64,000 bases of DNA from CAG-791 sp963605745 (GTDB lineage Bacteria; Bacillota; Clostridia; Lachnospirales; Lachnospiraceae): contig CAVCWT010000007.1 in assembly GCA_963605745.1 (NCBI GenBank), positions 1 to 64,000 on the forward strand. Reading direction: 5' to 3'. Within the stretch, counting starts at the first letter, position 1; each line of letters begins with the position of its first letter. Of this stretch, positions 16,796-24,908 are shown piece by piece. The position numbers were made by a program, and so were the translations under genes. The notes under the pieces are model-generated. The model worked only from the letters and a program-made list of their open reading frames with translations. It was not told where the DNA came from and did no database searches.

Positions 16796-17305
16796 ATGAA
16801 GCGTTCTAATTATGATGCAAGTCAGATGGAGCTCACCGAGAAGGTCGTTACAATCAAGCGTGTCACGAAGGTTGTAAAGGGCGGACGTACGATGAGATTC
16901 TCCGCACTTGTTGTTGTAGGTGACAACAACGGCCATGTAGGTGTAGGCCTTGGCAAGTCCACTGAGATTCCGGAAGCAATCCGTAAGGGTAAAGAGGATG
17001 CTGCAAAGCACCTGATCACAGTTGCTCTGGATGAGGTTGGATCCGTTTCTCATGACTATGTCGGCAAGTATGGCTCCGCACAGGTTCTGCTGAAGAAGAG
17101 CCCGGAAGGTACTGGTATCATCGCCGGCGGTCCTGCTCGTACGGTCTGCGAACTCGCAGGAATCAAGAACATCCGTACCAAGTCTCTTGGTTCTAACAAC
17201 AAGCAGAATGTCGTTCTGGCAACCCTGAGCGGTCTGTCCAGCATGAAGTCCCCTGAAGAGGTGGCTGCAAGACGCGGCAAGTCTGTAGAGGAGCTGAAGG
17301 GCTGA
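16796..17305 (+). CDS. rpsE: 30S ribosomal protein S5
   Basis: S5 contributes to decoding fidelity and mRNA unwinding. The 169-residue sequence has the double-stranded RNA-binding fold pattern KVVKGGRTMRFSALVVVGD followed by GHVGVGLGKSTEIPEAIRKG and the domain 2 motif GIIAGGPARTVCELAGI. GGGAGGAG lies just before the start. A 37-base gap leads to rpmD. Confidence 0.98.
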   Translation: MKRSNYDASQMELTEKVVTIKRVTKVVKGGRTMRFSALVVVGDNNGHVGVGLGKSTEIPEAIRKGKEDAAKHLITVALDEVGSVSHDYVGKYGSAQVLLKKSPEGTGIIAGGPARTVCELAGIKNIRTKSLGSNNKQNVVLATLSGLSSMKSPEEVAARRGKSVEELKG

Positions 17306-17342
17306 TGCCCTTTGGCCTTCGGTAGGACGAAAGGAGATAAAA

Positions 17343-17528
17343 ATGGCTGATAAGCTTAAGATTACACTTGTTAAATCCACAATTGCTGCAGTTCCGAAGA
17401 ACAAGGCAATCATCAAGTCCATGGGATTCCACAAACTGAACAGCAGTGTTGTTCTTCCGGATAATGCTGCGACTAGAGGACAGATCAGACTGATCGCTCC
17501 TTATGTCAAGGTTGAGGACGCAGAATAA
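17343..17528 (+). CDS. rpmD: 50S ribosomal protein L30
   Basis: A 61-residue L30 with the pattern LKITLVKSTIAAVPKNKAIIKSMGFHKLNSSVVLPDNAATRGQIRLIAPYVKV, which matches the bacterial family over its full length. GAAAGGAG precedes the start. It stands between rpsE and rplO as usual. Confidence 0.96.
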   Translation: MADKLKITLVKSTIAAVPKNKAIIKSMGFHKLNSSVVLPDNAATRGQIRLIAPYVKVEDAE

Positions 17529-17542
17529 GGAGGGACTGACAG

Positions 17543-18007
17543 ATGGAATTATCTAATTTAAGACCTGCTGCAGGTTCTACACAGAATAACTTCAGAAGAG
17601 GCCGTGGTCATGCATCCGGAAACGGAAAGACCGCAGGCTTTGGTCACAAGGGACAGAAGGCTCGTTCCGGAAGACCCAGAGCAGGCTTCGAAGGCGGTCA
17701 GATGCCTCTGTATCGCCGTATCCCCAAGCGTGGTTTCACAAACTACAACCACAAGGATATGGTTACCGTAAGCCTTGCTAAGATTGCAGATTGCTTTGAA
17801 GATGGTGCAGTTATCGATGTACAGGCTTTGCTGGACAACAAGGTTATCAAGTCTGTTGGAGATGGCGTGAAAATCCTCTCCGGCGATAAGGGCGACAACA
17901 AGTTTGAGCTGACCAAGAAATTTACCATTAAGGCTAACGGTTTTAGTGCAGCAGCTAAGGAGAAAATCGAGAACGCTGGCGGTTCTGCAGAAGTTCTCGG
18001 CAAGTAA
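17543..18007 (+). CDS. rplO: 50S ribosomal protein L15
   Basis: L15 is a late-assembly 50S protein. The 154-residue product starts MELSNLRPAAGSTQNNFRRGRG, has GKTAGFGHKGQKARSGRPRAGFEGGQMPLYRRIPKRGF and ends with the compact C-terminal domain. AAGGAGG precedes the ATG, and secY follows after 38 bases. Confidence 0.97.
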   Translation: MELSNLRPAAGSTQNNFRRGRGHASGNGKTAGFGHKGQKARSGRPRAGFEGGQMPLYRRIPKRGFTNYNHKDMVTVSLAKIADCFEDGAVIDVQALLDNKVIKSVGDGVKILSGDKGDNKFELTKKFTIKANGFSAAAKEKIENAGGSAEVLGK

Positions 18008-18045
18008 TCGGTGCTGTACCTGACTGAAAGGCATGGTAATACGTT

Positions 18046-19359
18046 ATGTTTGAATCCGTTAAAAACGCATTCAAGGTAAAGGAGATCCGTAACAGGATCT
18101 TCTTTACGCTTGTAATGCTGGTTATCATCCGGTTTGGATCGCAGCTCCCGGTTCCCGGTGTTGACAGAACTTATTTCTCTACGTGGTTCTCACAGCACAC
18201 GAGTGATGCATTCTCTCTGGTAGATGCCTTTACTGGCGGTTCTTTCCTGAACATGTCTGTGCTGGCTCTGAACATTACTCCTTATATCACTTCCTCGATC
18301 ATCATTCAGCTTTTGACAATTGCAATCCCTCAGCTGGAAGAAATGCAGAAGGAAGGGGAGGAGGGACGTAAAAAACTAGCGTCTCTTACCCGATATGTCA
18401 CCATTGCGCTTGCACTTTTCGAAAGTGGTGCGATGGCCATTGGCTTTGGCAGACAGGGGCTCCTTGAAGAGTACAATGCTGTGAACGTCATCATGGTTAT
18501 GGCAACTTTGACAGCAGGATCGGCTTTCCTGATGTGGATTGGCGAACAGATCACAGACAAGGGAGTTGGAAATGGAATCTCCATTGTACTGACCATCAAC
18601 ATTATTTCACGTATTCCGCAGGATATTACCGGGCTGTTTACACAGTTCGTGAGCGGCAAGTCGATTGCCATGGCAATTGTTGCAGCGTTCATTATCATTG
18701 CGATCATTGTTGGAATTGTTGTTTTGGTTATCCTGTTGAATGATGCAGAGAGAAGAATTCCGGTACAGTACGCCAGAATGCTGCGCGGCAGGAGCCAGTA
18801 TGGCTCTGCTACCTCCAGCATTCCGCTGAAGGTGAATACGGCTGGAGTGATGCCGATTATTTTTGCATCTTCCATTCTGGAATTTCCGGTTATTATTTCT
18901 ACATTGGCAGGATATAACGGAACAGGTATCTGGTCCGAAATTCTTCGCTACTTGAGTTCTTCTTATTGGTGCAATCCGGCAATGCCCAAGTACACGCTTG
19001 GTCTGGTTCTGTATGTTGCCATGCTGATCTTTTTTGCATATTTCTACACTTCGATTACATTTAATCCGATCGAAGTTGCAGACAATCTGAAAAAAAGCGG
19101 CGGCTTCATTCCTGGAATTCGCCCTGGAAAGCCTACCAGTGATTATCTGAACAAGATGTTGAACTACATTATTCTTGTTGGTGCAGTTGGACTGACGATT
19201 GTAGGTGTTATTCCGTTCTTCTTCCGCGGGGTGTTTAATGCCAGTGTGGATTTTGGTGGAACTAGCCTGATCATCGTTGTCAGTGTTATTCTGGAGACCA
19301 TCAAGCAGATTGAGTCCATGATGGTTCAGAGAAACTATACGACGTTTCTGTCGAATTAG
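18046..19359 (+). CDS. secY: Protein translocase subunit SecY
   Basis: SecY forms the protein-conducting channel of the Sec translocon in the cytoplasmic membrane. The 437-residue sequence has ten predicted membrane helices, the plug-region start (VPGVDRTYF...) and the conserved GSQLPVPG, LGIMPYI-like NITPYITSSI and cytoplasmic ARMLRGRSQYGSATSSIPLKVN (written as in this protein) segments. It is the usual last member of the spc cluster before adk. SecE lies far away at 51.6 kb. Confidence 0.97.
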   Translation: MFESVKNAFKVKEIRNRIFFTLVMLVIIRFGSQLPVPGVDRTYFSTWFSQHTSDAFSLVDAFTGGSFLNMSVLALNITPYITSSIIIQLLTIAIPQLEEMQKEGEEGRKKLASLTRYVTIALALFESGAMAIGFGRQGLLEEYNAVNVIMVMATLTAGSAFLMWIGEQITDKGVGNGISIVLTINIISRIPQDITGLFTQFVSGKSIAMAIVAAFIIIAIIVGIVVLVILLNDAERRIPVQYARMLRGRSQYGSATSSIPLKVNTAGVMPIIFASSILEFPVIISTLAGYNGTGIWSEILRYLSSSYWCNPAMPKYTLGLVLYVAMLIFFAYFYTSITFNPIEVADNLKKSGGFIPGIRPGKPTSDYLNKMLNYIILVGAVGLTIVGVIPFFFRGVFNASVDFGGTSLIIVVSVILETIKQIESMMVQRNYTTFLSN

Positions 19360-19464
19360 TGTAGTATGACAAACGGGTCGGAAGGCGGATTCCGGAAACG
19401 GATGAGTGGCTTTTCGATCCGTTTTGTTTAACAATTCCGCCCTATGCAATAAAGCGAGGTTATT

Positions 19465-20106
19465 ATGAAGATTGTTATGCTGGGAGCACCTGGTGCCGGA
19501 AAGGGCACACAGGCTGCTATGATTTGTGAAAAATACGACATCCCTCATGTTTCGACCGGTGATATCTTCCGTTCCAACATTAAGAATGGTACCGAGCTGG
19601 GCAAGAAGGCCAAAGAGTACATGGATCAGGGTAAACTGGTTCCGGATGAACTGACGATTCAGCTCCTGCTGGACCGCGTTGCCAAGGAAGATTGCGCAAA
19701 GGGATACGTTCTGGATGGTTTTCCGCGCACGATTCCGCAGGCTGAGGTTCTGACCGAGGCTCTTGCCAAAACTGGTGAGAAGGTTGATTATGCCATCAAT
19801 GTAGATGTTCCGGATGCGAACATTGTACATCGTATGAGCGGCCGCAGAAGCTGCCCCAAGTGCGGGGCTTCCTATCATATTGAGTACATTCCGCCGAAGG
19901 CAGAAGGAATCTGCGACAGCTGCGGAGCAGAGCTGATTCAGCGCGATGATGATAAGCCGGAGACTGTTCAGAATCGTCTGAAGGTTTATCATGATCAGAC
20001 ACAGCCTTTGATTGATTATTATGAGAAGGCCGGAGCATTGAAAACAGTAGATGGAACAAAAGACAAGGATGAAGTCTTTGGCGATATCGTCGCCATTCTG
20101 GGCTAA
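19465..20106 (+). CDS. adk: Adenylate kinase, zinc-binding LID
   Basis: Adenylate kinase interconverts ATP and AMP with two ADP. The 213-residue long-type enzyme starts MKIVMLGAPGAGKGTQA (P-loop residues 7-15), has the AMP site VSTGDIFR and LDGFPRT, and a LID with four cysteines (CPKC...CDSC), which bind zinc in Gram-positive enzymes. AAGCGAGG precedes the start. A short AAACGGAT/ATCCGTTTT hairpin upstream (about 19397-19430) could reduce readthrough from secY. The map gene often found between adk and infA is missing here. Confidence 0.97.
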   Translation: MKIVMLGAPGAGKGTQAAMICEKYDIPHVSTGDIFRSNIKNGTELGKKAKEYMDQGKLVPDELTIQLLLDRVAKEDCAKGYVLDGFPRTIPQAEVLTEALAKTGEKVDYAINVDVPDANIVHRMSGRRSCPKCGASYHIEYIPPKAEGICDSCGAELIQRDDDKPETVQNRLKVYHDQTQPLIDYYEKAGALKTVDGTKDKDEVFGDIVAILG

Positions 20107-20136
20107 TTCCTTTTGAATGAATTCAGAGAGGTATTT

Positions 20137-20355
20137 ATGTCCAAAGCAGACGTTATTGAACTGGAAGGCGTTGTTGTTGAGAAGCTTCCCAATACTATGT
20201 TTCGCGTAAAGCTGGAAAATGGTGCAATTATTCTTGCTCATATCAGCGGCAAGCTGCGCCAGAATTTCATTCGTATCCTTCCCGGTGATAAGGTTACACT
20301 GGAGATGTCCACCTACGATTTGACAAAGGGCCGCATTATCTGGAGAGATAAATAA
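20137..20355 (+). CDS. infA: Translation initiation factor IF-1
   Basis: IF-1 occupies the A site of the 30S subunit during initiation. The 72-residue OB-fold protein reads MSKADVIELEGVVVEKLPNT..., with ENGAIILAHISGKLRQNFIRILPGDKVTLEMS. The ATG at 20137 fits homologues; the frame is open upstream to 20113. It is the last gene before a terminator. Confidence 0.97.
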   Translation: MSKADVIELEGVVVEKLPNTMFRVKLENGAIILAHISGKLRQNFIRILPGDKVTLEMSTYDLTKGRIIWRDK

Positions 20356-20430
20356 AGCACAGTGATTCGTTTCCCGGCGAGAAAACGTTGCGATAGCGCT
20401 GTGATGGGAATCCGATGATCTGTCCCGAAG

Positions 20431-20463
20431 GGCTGTATGCATTCTGCATGCAGTCCTTTTTTT
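20431..20463 (+). terminator. Rho-independent terminator after infA
   Basis: GGCTGTATGCA pairs with TGCATGCAGTCC (with G-U pairs) and is followed by seven T residues. It separates the spc transcript from the L36-S13 transcript. Confidence 0.8.
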
Positions 20464-20500
20464 AGATTTTTTTAGAGATGTAAATTTCTGACATTTTATC

Positions 20501-20529
20501 TTGAATAGCGCAAATTCAAATGCTATACT
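20501..20529 (+). promoter_or_regulatory. Promoter of the rpmJ-rpsM-rpsK-rpsD-rpoA-rplQ operon
   Basis: TTGAAT (20501-20506) and TATACT (20524-20529) with a 17-base spacer, directly after the infA terminator. About 145 bases of leader follow before rpmJ. Confidence 0.75.
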
Positions 20530-20680
20530 ATAACGGCGTTTGAAAGAAATAGGGACACTATGCGCTTTTGAACGCAGCAATGTTCACATCAGAAGGTCCG
20601 GATTATCGAAGAATTCTGAAAGAGTTCGGTTGGTACAGAGTAGACTTTCAAAACAATATCTATGGAAAGGAGTACGTATC

Positions 20681-20794
20681 GTGAAGGTAAGAGCATCGGT
20701 TAAGCCTATGTGCGAGAAGTGCAAGGTTATTAAGCGCAAGGGCATTATCCGGGTTATCTGCGAGAATCCGAAGCACAAACAGAGACAGGGTTGA
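20681..20794 (+). CDS. rpmJ: 50S ribosomal protein L36, zinc-binding form
   Basis: A 37-residue L36 with the four zinc ligands CEKC, C and H in MCEKCKVIKRKGIIRVICENPKHKQRQG. The start codon is GTG at 20681 with GGAAAGGAG upstream; the frame is open further upstream but without homology. It opens the alpha-type operon here. Confidence 0.96.
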   Translation: MKVRASVKPMCEKCKVIKRKGIIRVICENPKHKQRQG

Positions 20795-21056
20795 TCAGAG
20801 CCATATGCTTTGATACCGCTGTACTTCGGAACACAGAGTGTTCCGGGGAAGTGGAAAGGCCGGTAAGATTCCGCCTAAAATGAAGAGGAATTCCGGCTGG
20901 GCGTGGAATGGCACCAAAGGTGCTGTGACCTGCATCGCAGAATGATTCCAAGATGGAACATAAGCAGGTTCGCCTCCATCAAAACAATTAACAGGATGTC
21001 TGAACAAGGTGAGTCTTTGCTCGGACAAGAATCCAGTAAGTAAGGAGAAATTTAAA
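20795..21056 (+). promoter_or_regulatory. Structured 262-nt spacer rpmJ-rpsM
   Basis: Long for a ribosomal operon spacer. Several complementary segments are visible, for example GGAACAC..GTGTTCC near 20828-20846 and GGAATTCCGGC downstream of GATTCCGCC. No promoter was found. It may be a regulatory leader for S13, S11 and S4, comparable in role but not in sequence to the known alpha-operon or S4 leaders. Confidence 0.4.
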
Positions 21057-21425
21057 ATGGCTCGTATTGCAGGTGTTGATTTACCCAGAGACAAGCGCGT
21101 TGAGATCGGCCTGACCTCTATTTATGGAATTGGCCGCACCTCCGCTAACAAGATCCTCGAGGCAACCGGAGTAAACCCGGATACTCGCTGCAGAGATCTG
21201 ACAGATGATGATGTCAGAAAGCTGGCTGATGAGATCGCGAACAACTACATGGTAGAAGGTGACCTTCGCCGTGATATCGCAATGAACATCAAGATGCTGA
21301 CTGAGATCGGTTCCTATCGCGGAATTCGTCACAGAAGAGGCCTTCCGGTTCGTGGACAGCATACAAAGAACAATGCTCGTACCCGTAAGGGCCCTCGCAA
21401 GACCATTGCGAACAAGAAGCAGTAA
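21057..21425 (+). CDS. rpsM: 30S ribosomal protein S13
   Basis: S13 bridges the 30S head to the 50S subunit. The 122-residue protein starts MARIAGVDLPRDKRVEIGLTSIYGIGRTSA and ends with RGQHTKNNARTRKGPRKTIANKKQ. AAGGAG lies at 21042-21047. rpsK follows after 83 bases. Confidence 0.98.
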   Translation: MARIAGVDLPRDKRVEIGLTSIYGIGRTSANKILEATGVNPDTRCRDLTDDDVRKLADEIANNYMVEGDLRRDIAMNIKMLTEIGSYRGIRHRRGLPVRGQHTKNNARTRKGPRKTIANKKQ

Positions 21426-21508
21426 TTGTTTTGTCGCACACGCAAACAGCGTAGTGCTTACCGCGGCCGTATGACGGCAGAGCGGTATGAAGATGAAAGG
21501 ATAAAAAT

Positions 21509-21904
21509 ATGGCAGCAGCTAAGAAGTCATCCGCTTCCAAGAAGCGCGTGAAAAAGAACGTTGAGCGTGGACAGGCACATATCCAGGCTTCCTTTAACAA
21601 CACAATCGTTACATTGACCGACACTCAGGGCAATGCTCTTTCCTGGGCATCTGCCGGTGGACTGGGCTTCAAGGGCTCCAGAAAGTCCACCCCCTATGCA
21701 GCACAGCTGGCAGCTGAGACCGCTACCAAGGCTGCTCTGATTCATGGCCTGAAGTCTGTTGACGTATTCGTTAAGGGACCTGGAACCGGAAGAGAGGCAG
21801 CAATCCGTGCTCTGAATGCAAACGGACTGCAGGTTCTGTCGATCACAGATGTTACCCCGGTACCGCACAATGGTTGCCGTCCGCCTAAGCGCAGAAGAGT
21901 ATAG
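21509..21904 (+). CDS. rpsK: 30S ribosomal protein S11
   Basis: S11 shapes the platform where mRNA exits. The 131-residue product has HIQASFNNTIVTLTDTQGNALSWASAGGLGFKGSRKSTPYAAQLAAE and ends TPVPHNGCRPPKRRRV, as in the family. A 97-bp tandem repeat array starts at the very next base after its stop codon. Confidence 0.98.
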   Translation: MAAAKKSSASKKRVKKNVERGQAHIQASFNNTIVTLTDTQGNALSWASAGGLGFKGSRKSTPYAAQLAAETATKAALIHGLKSVDVFVKGPGTGREAAIRALNANGLQVLSITDVTPVPHNGCRPPKRRRV

Positions 21905-22315
21905 TACAGGAAAAACTGCTGATGCAGTTTTTCCCTGTACCGAGTGAGGCGGCTCTGCCGCTCACTCGCGGCATCGGAGAAATCGCCTTCGCGAGTTTCT
22001 CCTCGCCAAAAACTGCTGATGCAGTTTTTCCCTGTACCGAGTGAGGCGGCTCTGCCGCTCACTCGCGGCATCGGAGAAATCGCCTTCGCGAGTTTCTCCT
22101 CGCCAAAAACTGCTGATGCAGTTTTTCCCTGTACCGAGTGAGGCGGCTCTGCCGCTCACTCGCGGCATCGGAGAAATCGCCTTCGCGAGTTTCTCCTCGC
22201 CAAAAACTGCTGATGCAGTTTTTCCCTGTACCGAGTGAGGCGGCTCTGCCGCTCACTCGCGGCATCGGAGAAATCGCCTTCGCGAGTTTCTCCTCGCCAA
22301 AACTGCTGATGCAGT
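21905..22315. repeat. Tandem array of 97-bp three-hairpin units in the alpha operon
   Basis: Units begin (AAAAACTGC) at 21911, 22008, 22105, 22202 and a final partial copy near 22299, at exact 97-bp spacing. Each has P1 (in the first copy TACAGGAAAAACTGC 21905-21919 with GCAGTTTTTCCCTGTA, apex CTGCTGATGCAG), P2 (CGAGTGAGGCGGC...GCCGCTCACTCG, about 21941-21968) and P3 (GGAGAAATCGC...GCGA..TTTCTCC, about 21975-22003). The first copy has the complete P1 stem and the last stops after the P1 apex. The period is not a multiple of three, so the similar reading frames in all three phases are artefacts. It lies between rpsK and rpsD. Confidence 0.93.
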
Positions 22316-22401
22316 CACAACAATATTTTGGATGAAGGCGCGTTTTCGCGTTGTAAACAACAATCAGAGCATTTACTCTGACAGAATGAAAGGAGCCAAA
22401 A
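22316..22401 (+). promoter_or_regulatory. Leader between repeat array and rpsD
   Basis: An 86-base stretch with a small GCGCG-TTTT-CGCG hairpin and GAAAGGAG before rpsD. No convincing promoter was found, so rpsD, rpoA and rplQ would depend on readthrough of the repeat array. Confidence 0.4.
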
Positions 22402-22995
22402 ATGGCAGTAGATAAGACACCCGTCCTGAAGAGATGCAGATCTCTGGATCTTGATCCCACATTCCTTGGATATGACAAGAAGTCCAAGAGAACTCTTAAC
22501 AGAAGAAGCAGAAAGATGTCTGAGTACGGCGTTCAGCTGCGTGAGAAGCAGAAGGCTAAGTTCATCTATGGCGTTCTGGAGAAGCCTTTCCGCAACTATT
22601 ATGAGAAGGCTGACCGTATGAAGGGAATGACCGGTGAGAACCTGATGGTTATGCTGGAGTCCCGTCTGGATAACGTTGTTTTCCGTATGGGCTTTGCTCG
22701 GACCAGAAGAGAGGCTCGTCAGGTTGTTGATCACAAGCACGTACTGGTTAACGGCAAGTGCATCAACATTCCGTCTTACCTGATCAAGGCTGGTGATGTT
22801 GTTGAGATCAAAGAGTCCAACCGCACCATGCAGAGATTCAAGGATATCGCAGAGGTCACTGCAGGCAGACTTACTCCTGAGTGGGTTGATGTAGATAAGG
22901 AAAACTTCAAGGGAACCGTAAGCGCACTTCCGAAGAGAGATCAGATCGATGTACCTGTAGATGAGATGCAGATCGTCGAGTTGTATTCTAAGTAA
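22402..22995 (+). CDS. rpsD: 30S ribosomal protein S4
   Basis: S4 starts 30S assembly and often represses its own synthesis. The 197-residue, cysteine-poor (zinc-free) form has ESRLDNVVFRMGFARTRREARQVVDHKHVLVNGKCINIPSYLIKAGDVVEI, the S4 RNA-binding domain. AAAGGAG precedes the ATG. The gene is preceded by the 97-bp repeat array and followed by rpoA after 73 bases. Confidence 0.98.
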   Translation: MAVDKTPVLKRCRSLDLDPTFLGYDKKSKRTLNRRSRKMSEYGVQLREKQKAKFIYGVLEKPFRNYYEKADRMKGMTGENLMVMLESRLDNVVFRMGFARTRREARQVVDHKHVLVNGKCINIPSYLIKAGDVVEIKESNRTMQRFKDIAEVTAGRLTPEWVDVDKENFKGTVSALPKRDQIDVPVDEMQIVELYSK

Positions 22996-23068
22996 TTGGT
23001 GTAACGCAAGGCTTCGGGCAAGGGCCTGGAGCTGTGCAGCTGCATTAATAAATTAAGGAGGTATATGC

Positions 23069-24040
23069 GTGTTTGATTTTGAAAGACCCAGCATTGAAAC
23101 GACTGAAATGTCCGATGATAACAAATTCGGCAGATTCGTTGTAGAACCCCTCGAGAGAGGGTATGGTCTTACTCTCGGCAATTCCCTGAGAAGAATCATG
23201 CTTTCTTCCCTTCCGGGCGCGGCAGTCAGCCAGATCAAAATCGATGGCGTACAGCATGAGTTCAGCACGATTCCGGGCGTTAAAGAAGACGTTTCGGATA
23301 TCATCATGAACATCAAGAGCCTTGCCATCAAGAATACCAGCGAGACCGACGAGCCCAAGACCGCATACATCGAGTATGAGGGAGACGGCATCGTACACGC
23401 CAGTGATATCCAGGCCGATCAGGATATTCATATCATGAATCCTGACCAGGTTATCGCGACTCTTTCCGGCAAGAAGACCAAGCTCTTCATCGAGCTGACC
23501 ATTACCAAGGGAAGAGGATATATCAGCGCAGACAAAAATAAGGATGAGGATACCAAGATCGGTGTGATCCCGATTGACTCGATCTATACTCCGGTACAGA
23601 GAGTCAATGTAACGGTTGAGAACACTCGTGTTGGACAGCAGACTGATTTTGACAAGCTGACTCTGGATGTTACGACCAATGGGACCCTTGATCCTGACGA
23701 GGCTGTCAGCCTTGCAGCAAAGGTTCTCTCTGAGCATCTCTCCGTCTTCATTGATCTGAGTGACAATGCAAAGACGACGGAGATCATGGCTGAGCCCATT
23801 GATGATAACAAGACCAAGGCTCTGGAAATGAGCATTGATGAGCTGGAGCTCTCCGTACGTTCCTATAACTGCCTTAAGCGTGCAGGAATCAATACGGTTC
23901 AGGAGCTGTGCAGCAAAACTCCTGATGAGATGATGAAGGTGAGAAACCTGGGGCGTAAGTCTCTGGATGAAGTTCTGGAGAAGCTCAAGGAACTCGGCCT
24001 CAAGCTCAACATGAGTGCAGAAGCACTGGAGCAGTTCTGA
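23069..24040 (+). CDS. rpoA: RNA polymerase alpha subunit
   Basis: The 323-residue alpha subunit dimerises to nucleate RNA polymerase assembly and contacts UP elements and activators. The N-terminal domain has RFVVEPLERGYGLTLGNSLRRIMLSSLPGAAV, and the C-terminal domain (from about residue 245) has LELSVRSYNCLKRAGINTVQEL and RNLGRKSLDEVLEKL. The start is GTG at 23069, with AAGGAGG six bases upstream. Confidence 0.98.
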   Translation: MFDFERPSIETTEMSDDNKFGRFVVEPLERGYGLTLGNSLRRIMLSSLPGAAVSQIKIDGVQHEFSTIPGVKEDVSDIIMNIKSLAIKNTSETDEPKTAYIEYEGDGIVHASDIQADQDIHIMNPDQVIATLSGKKTKLFIELTITKGRGYISADKNKDEDTKIGVIPIDSIYTPVQRVNVTVENTRVGQQTDFDKLTLDVTTNGTLDPDEAVSLAAKVLSEHLSVFIDLSDNAKTTEIMAEPIDDNKTKALEMSIDELELSVRSYNCLKRAGINTVQELCSKTPDEMMKVRNLGRKSLDEVLEKLKELGLKLNMSAEALEQF

Positions 24041-24182
24041 TCTGTTGAATGCTTTTGTGACAGACAACATTTCCTGCGGCGGTAAATCCCGTGAGGTACG
24101 CTGTGGGTCGGCAATCGCATAGGGCTGTTTTGGGTAATACCAAAGGTTCCAAAACAGCTGCCATAAGAAAAGGAGATTTAAA

Positions 24183-24719
24183 ATGGCTGAGTATAGAAAG
24201 TTAGGCAAAAAGACCAAGCTGAGAAAGGCTCTTCTGCGTTCTCAGGTAACTTCCCTGCTGTACACCGGCAAGATCATTACAACAGAGGCTCGTGCAAAGG
24301 AAGTTCAGAAGCTGGTTGAGCCCATGATCGCTCTTGCAGCAAAAGAGAAGGATAACTTTGAAGAAGTTACCGTTAAGGCTAAGGTTGCCCGCAAGGACAA
24401 GGACGGCAAGCGTGTGAAAGAGGTTGTAGACGGCAAGAAGGTTACCGTATATGACGAAGTTGAGAAGAAGGTTACCAAGGATGCTCCTTCTCGTCTGCAT
24501 GCCAGACGTCAGCTGATGAAGTTCCTGTATCCTGTAACAGAGGTTCCTACCGCTGTAGCAGGCCGCAAGAAAAATACCAAAGAGGTTGATCTTGTTGATA
24601 AGCTCTTCAACGAGTATGGCAAGAAGTACGCAACCCGCAATGGTGGTTACACCAGAATCGTTAAGATTGGCCAGAGAAAGGGCGATGCAGCTCTGATGGT
24701 TGTTCTGGAGCTGGTCTAA
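24183..24719 (+). CDS. rplQ: 50S ribosomal protein L17 with internal insertion
   Basis: L17 lies near the tunnel exit. The N terminus (YRKLGKKTKLRKALLRSQVTSLLYTGKI) and C terminus (KYATRNGGYTRIVKIGQRKGDAALMVVLELV) are standard. At 178 residues it is longer than the usual ~120 because about 45 charged residues (roughly 57-103) are inserted before SRLHARRQLMKFLY. It ends the operon before a terminator. Confidence 0.96.
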   Translation: MAEYRKLGKKTKLRKALLRSQVTSLLYTGKIITTEARAKEVQKLVEPMIALAAKEKDNFEEVTVKAKVARKDKDGKRVKEVVDGKKVTVYDEVEKKVTKDAPSRLHARRQLMKFLYPVTEVPTAVAGRKKNTKEVDLVDKLFNEYGKKYATRNGGYTRIVKIGQRKGDAALMVVLELV

Positions 24720-24751
24720 AGCAACAGTGTCAGCATAATTAAAACCACGAG

Positions 24752-24785
24752 AATCCCTTAAGTCGAATTGGCTTAAGGGATTTTT
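24752..24785 (+). terminator. Rho-independent terminator after rplQ
   Basis: AATCCCTTAAG (24752-24762) pairs perfectly with CTTAAGGGATT (24772-24782) and a T-run follows. It closes the ribosomal cluster. Confidence 0.9.
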
Positions 24786-24908
24786 GCATTCACAAAGTTC
24801 TGGACATCAACGCCGGATGGTGAGAATATTTAGCACGTATATCCTGATGACTGCAGGAGCATGCAGAGAACCGGGCACCATATCAGGGAAAGAAACGGAG
24901 AAGGCTTC

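Noticed and set aside
18607..20580. A 657-codon frame on the minus strand opposite secY-adk-infA
   Set aside because: It is the shadow of well-identified plus-strand genes and has no recognisable domain.
21944..22335. Three identical 65-codon frames in three phases over the 97-bp array
   Set aside because: A real gene would keep one phase. The frames come from a period of 97, not divisible by three.
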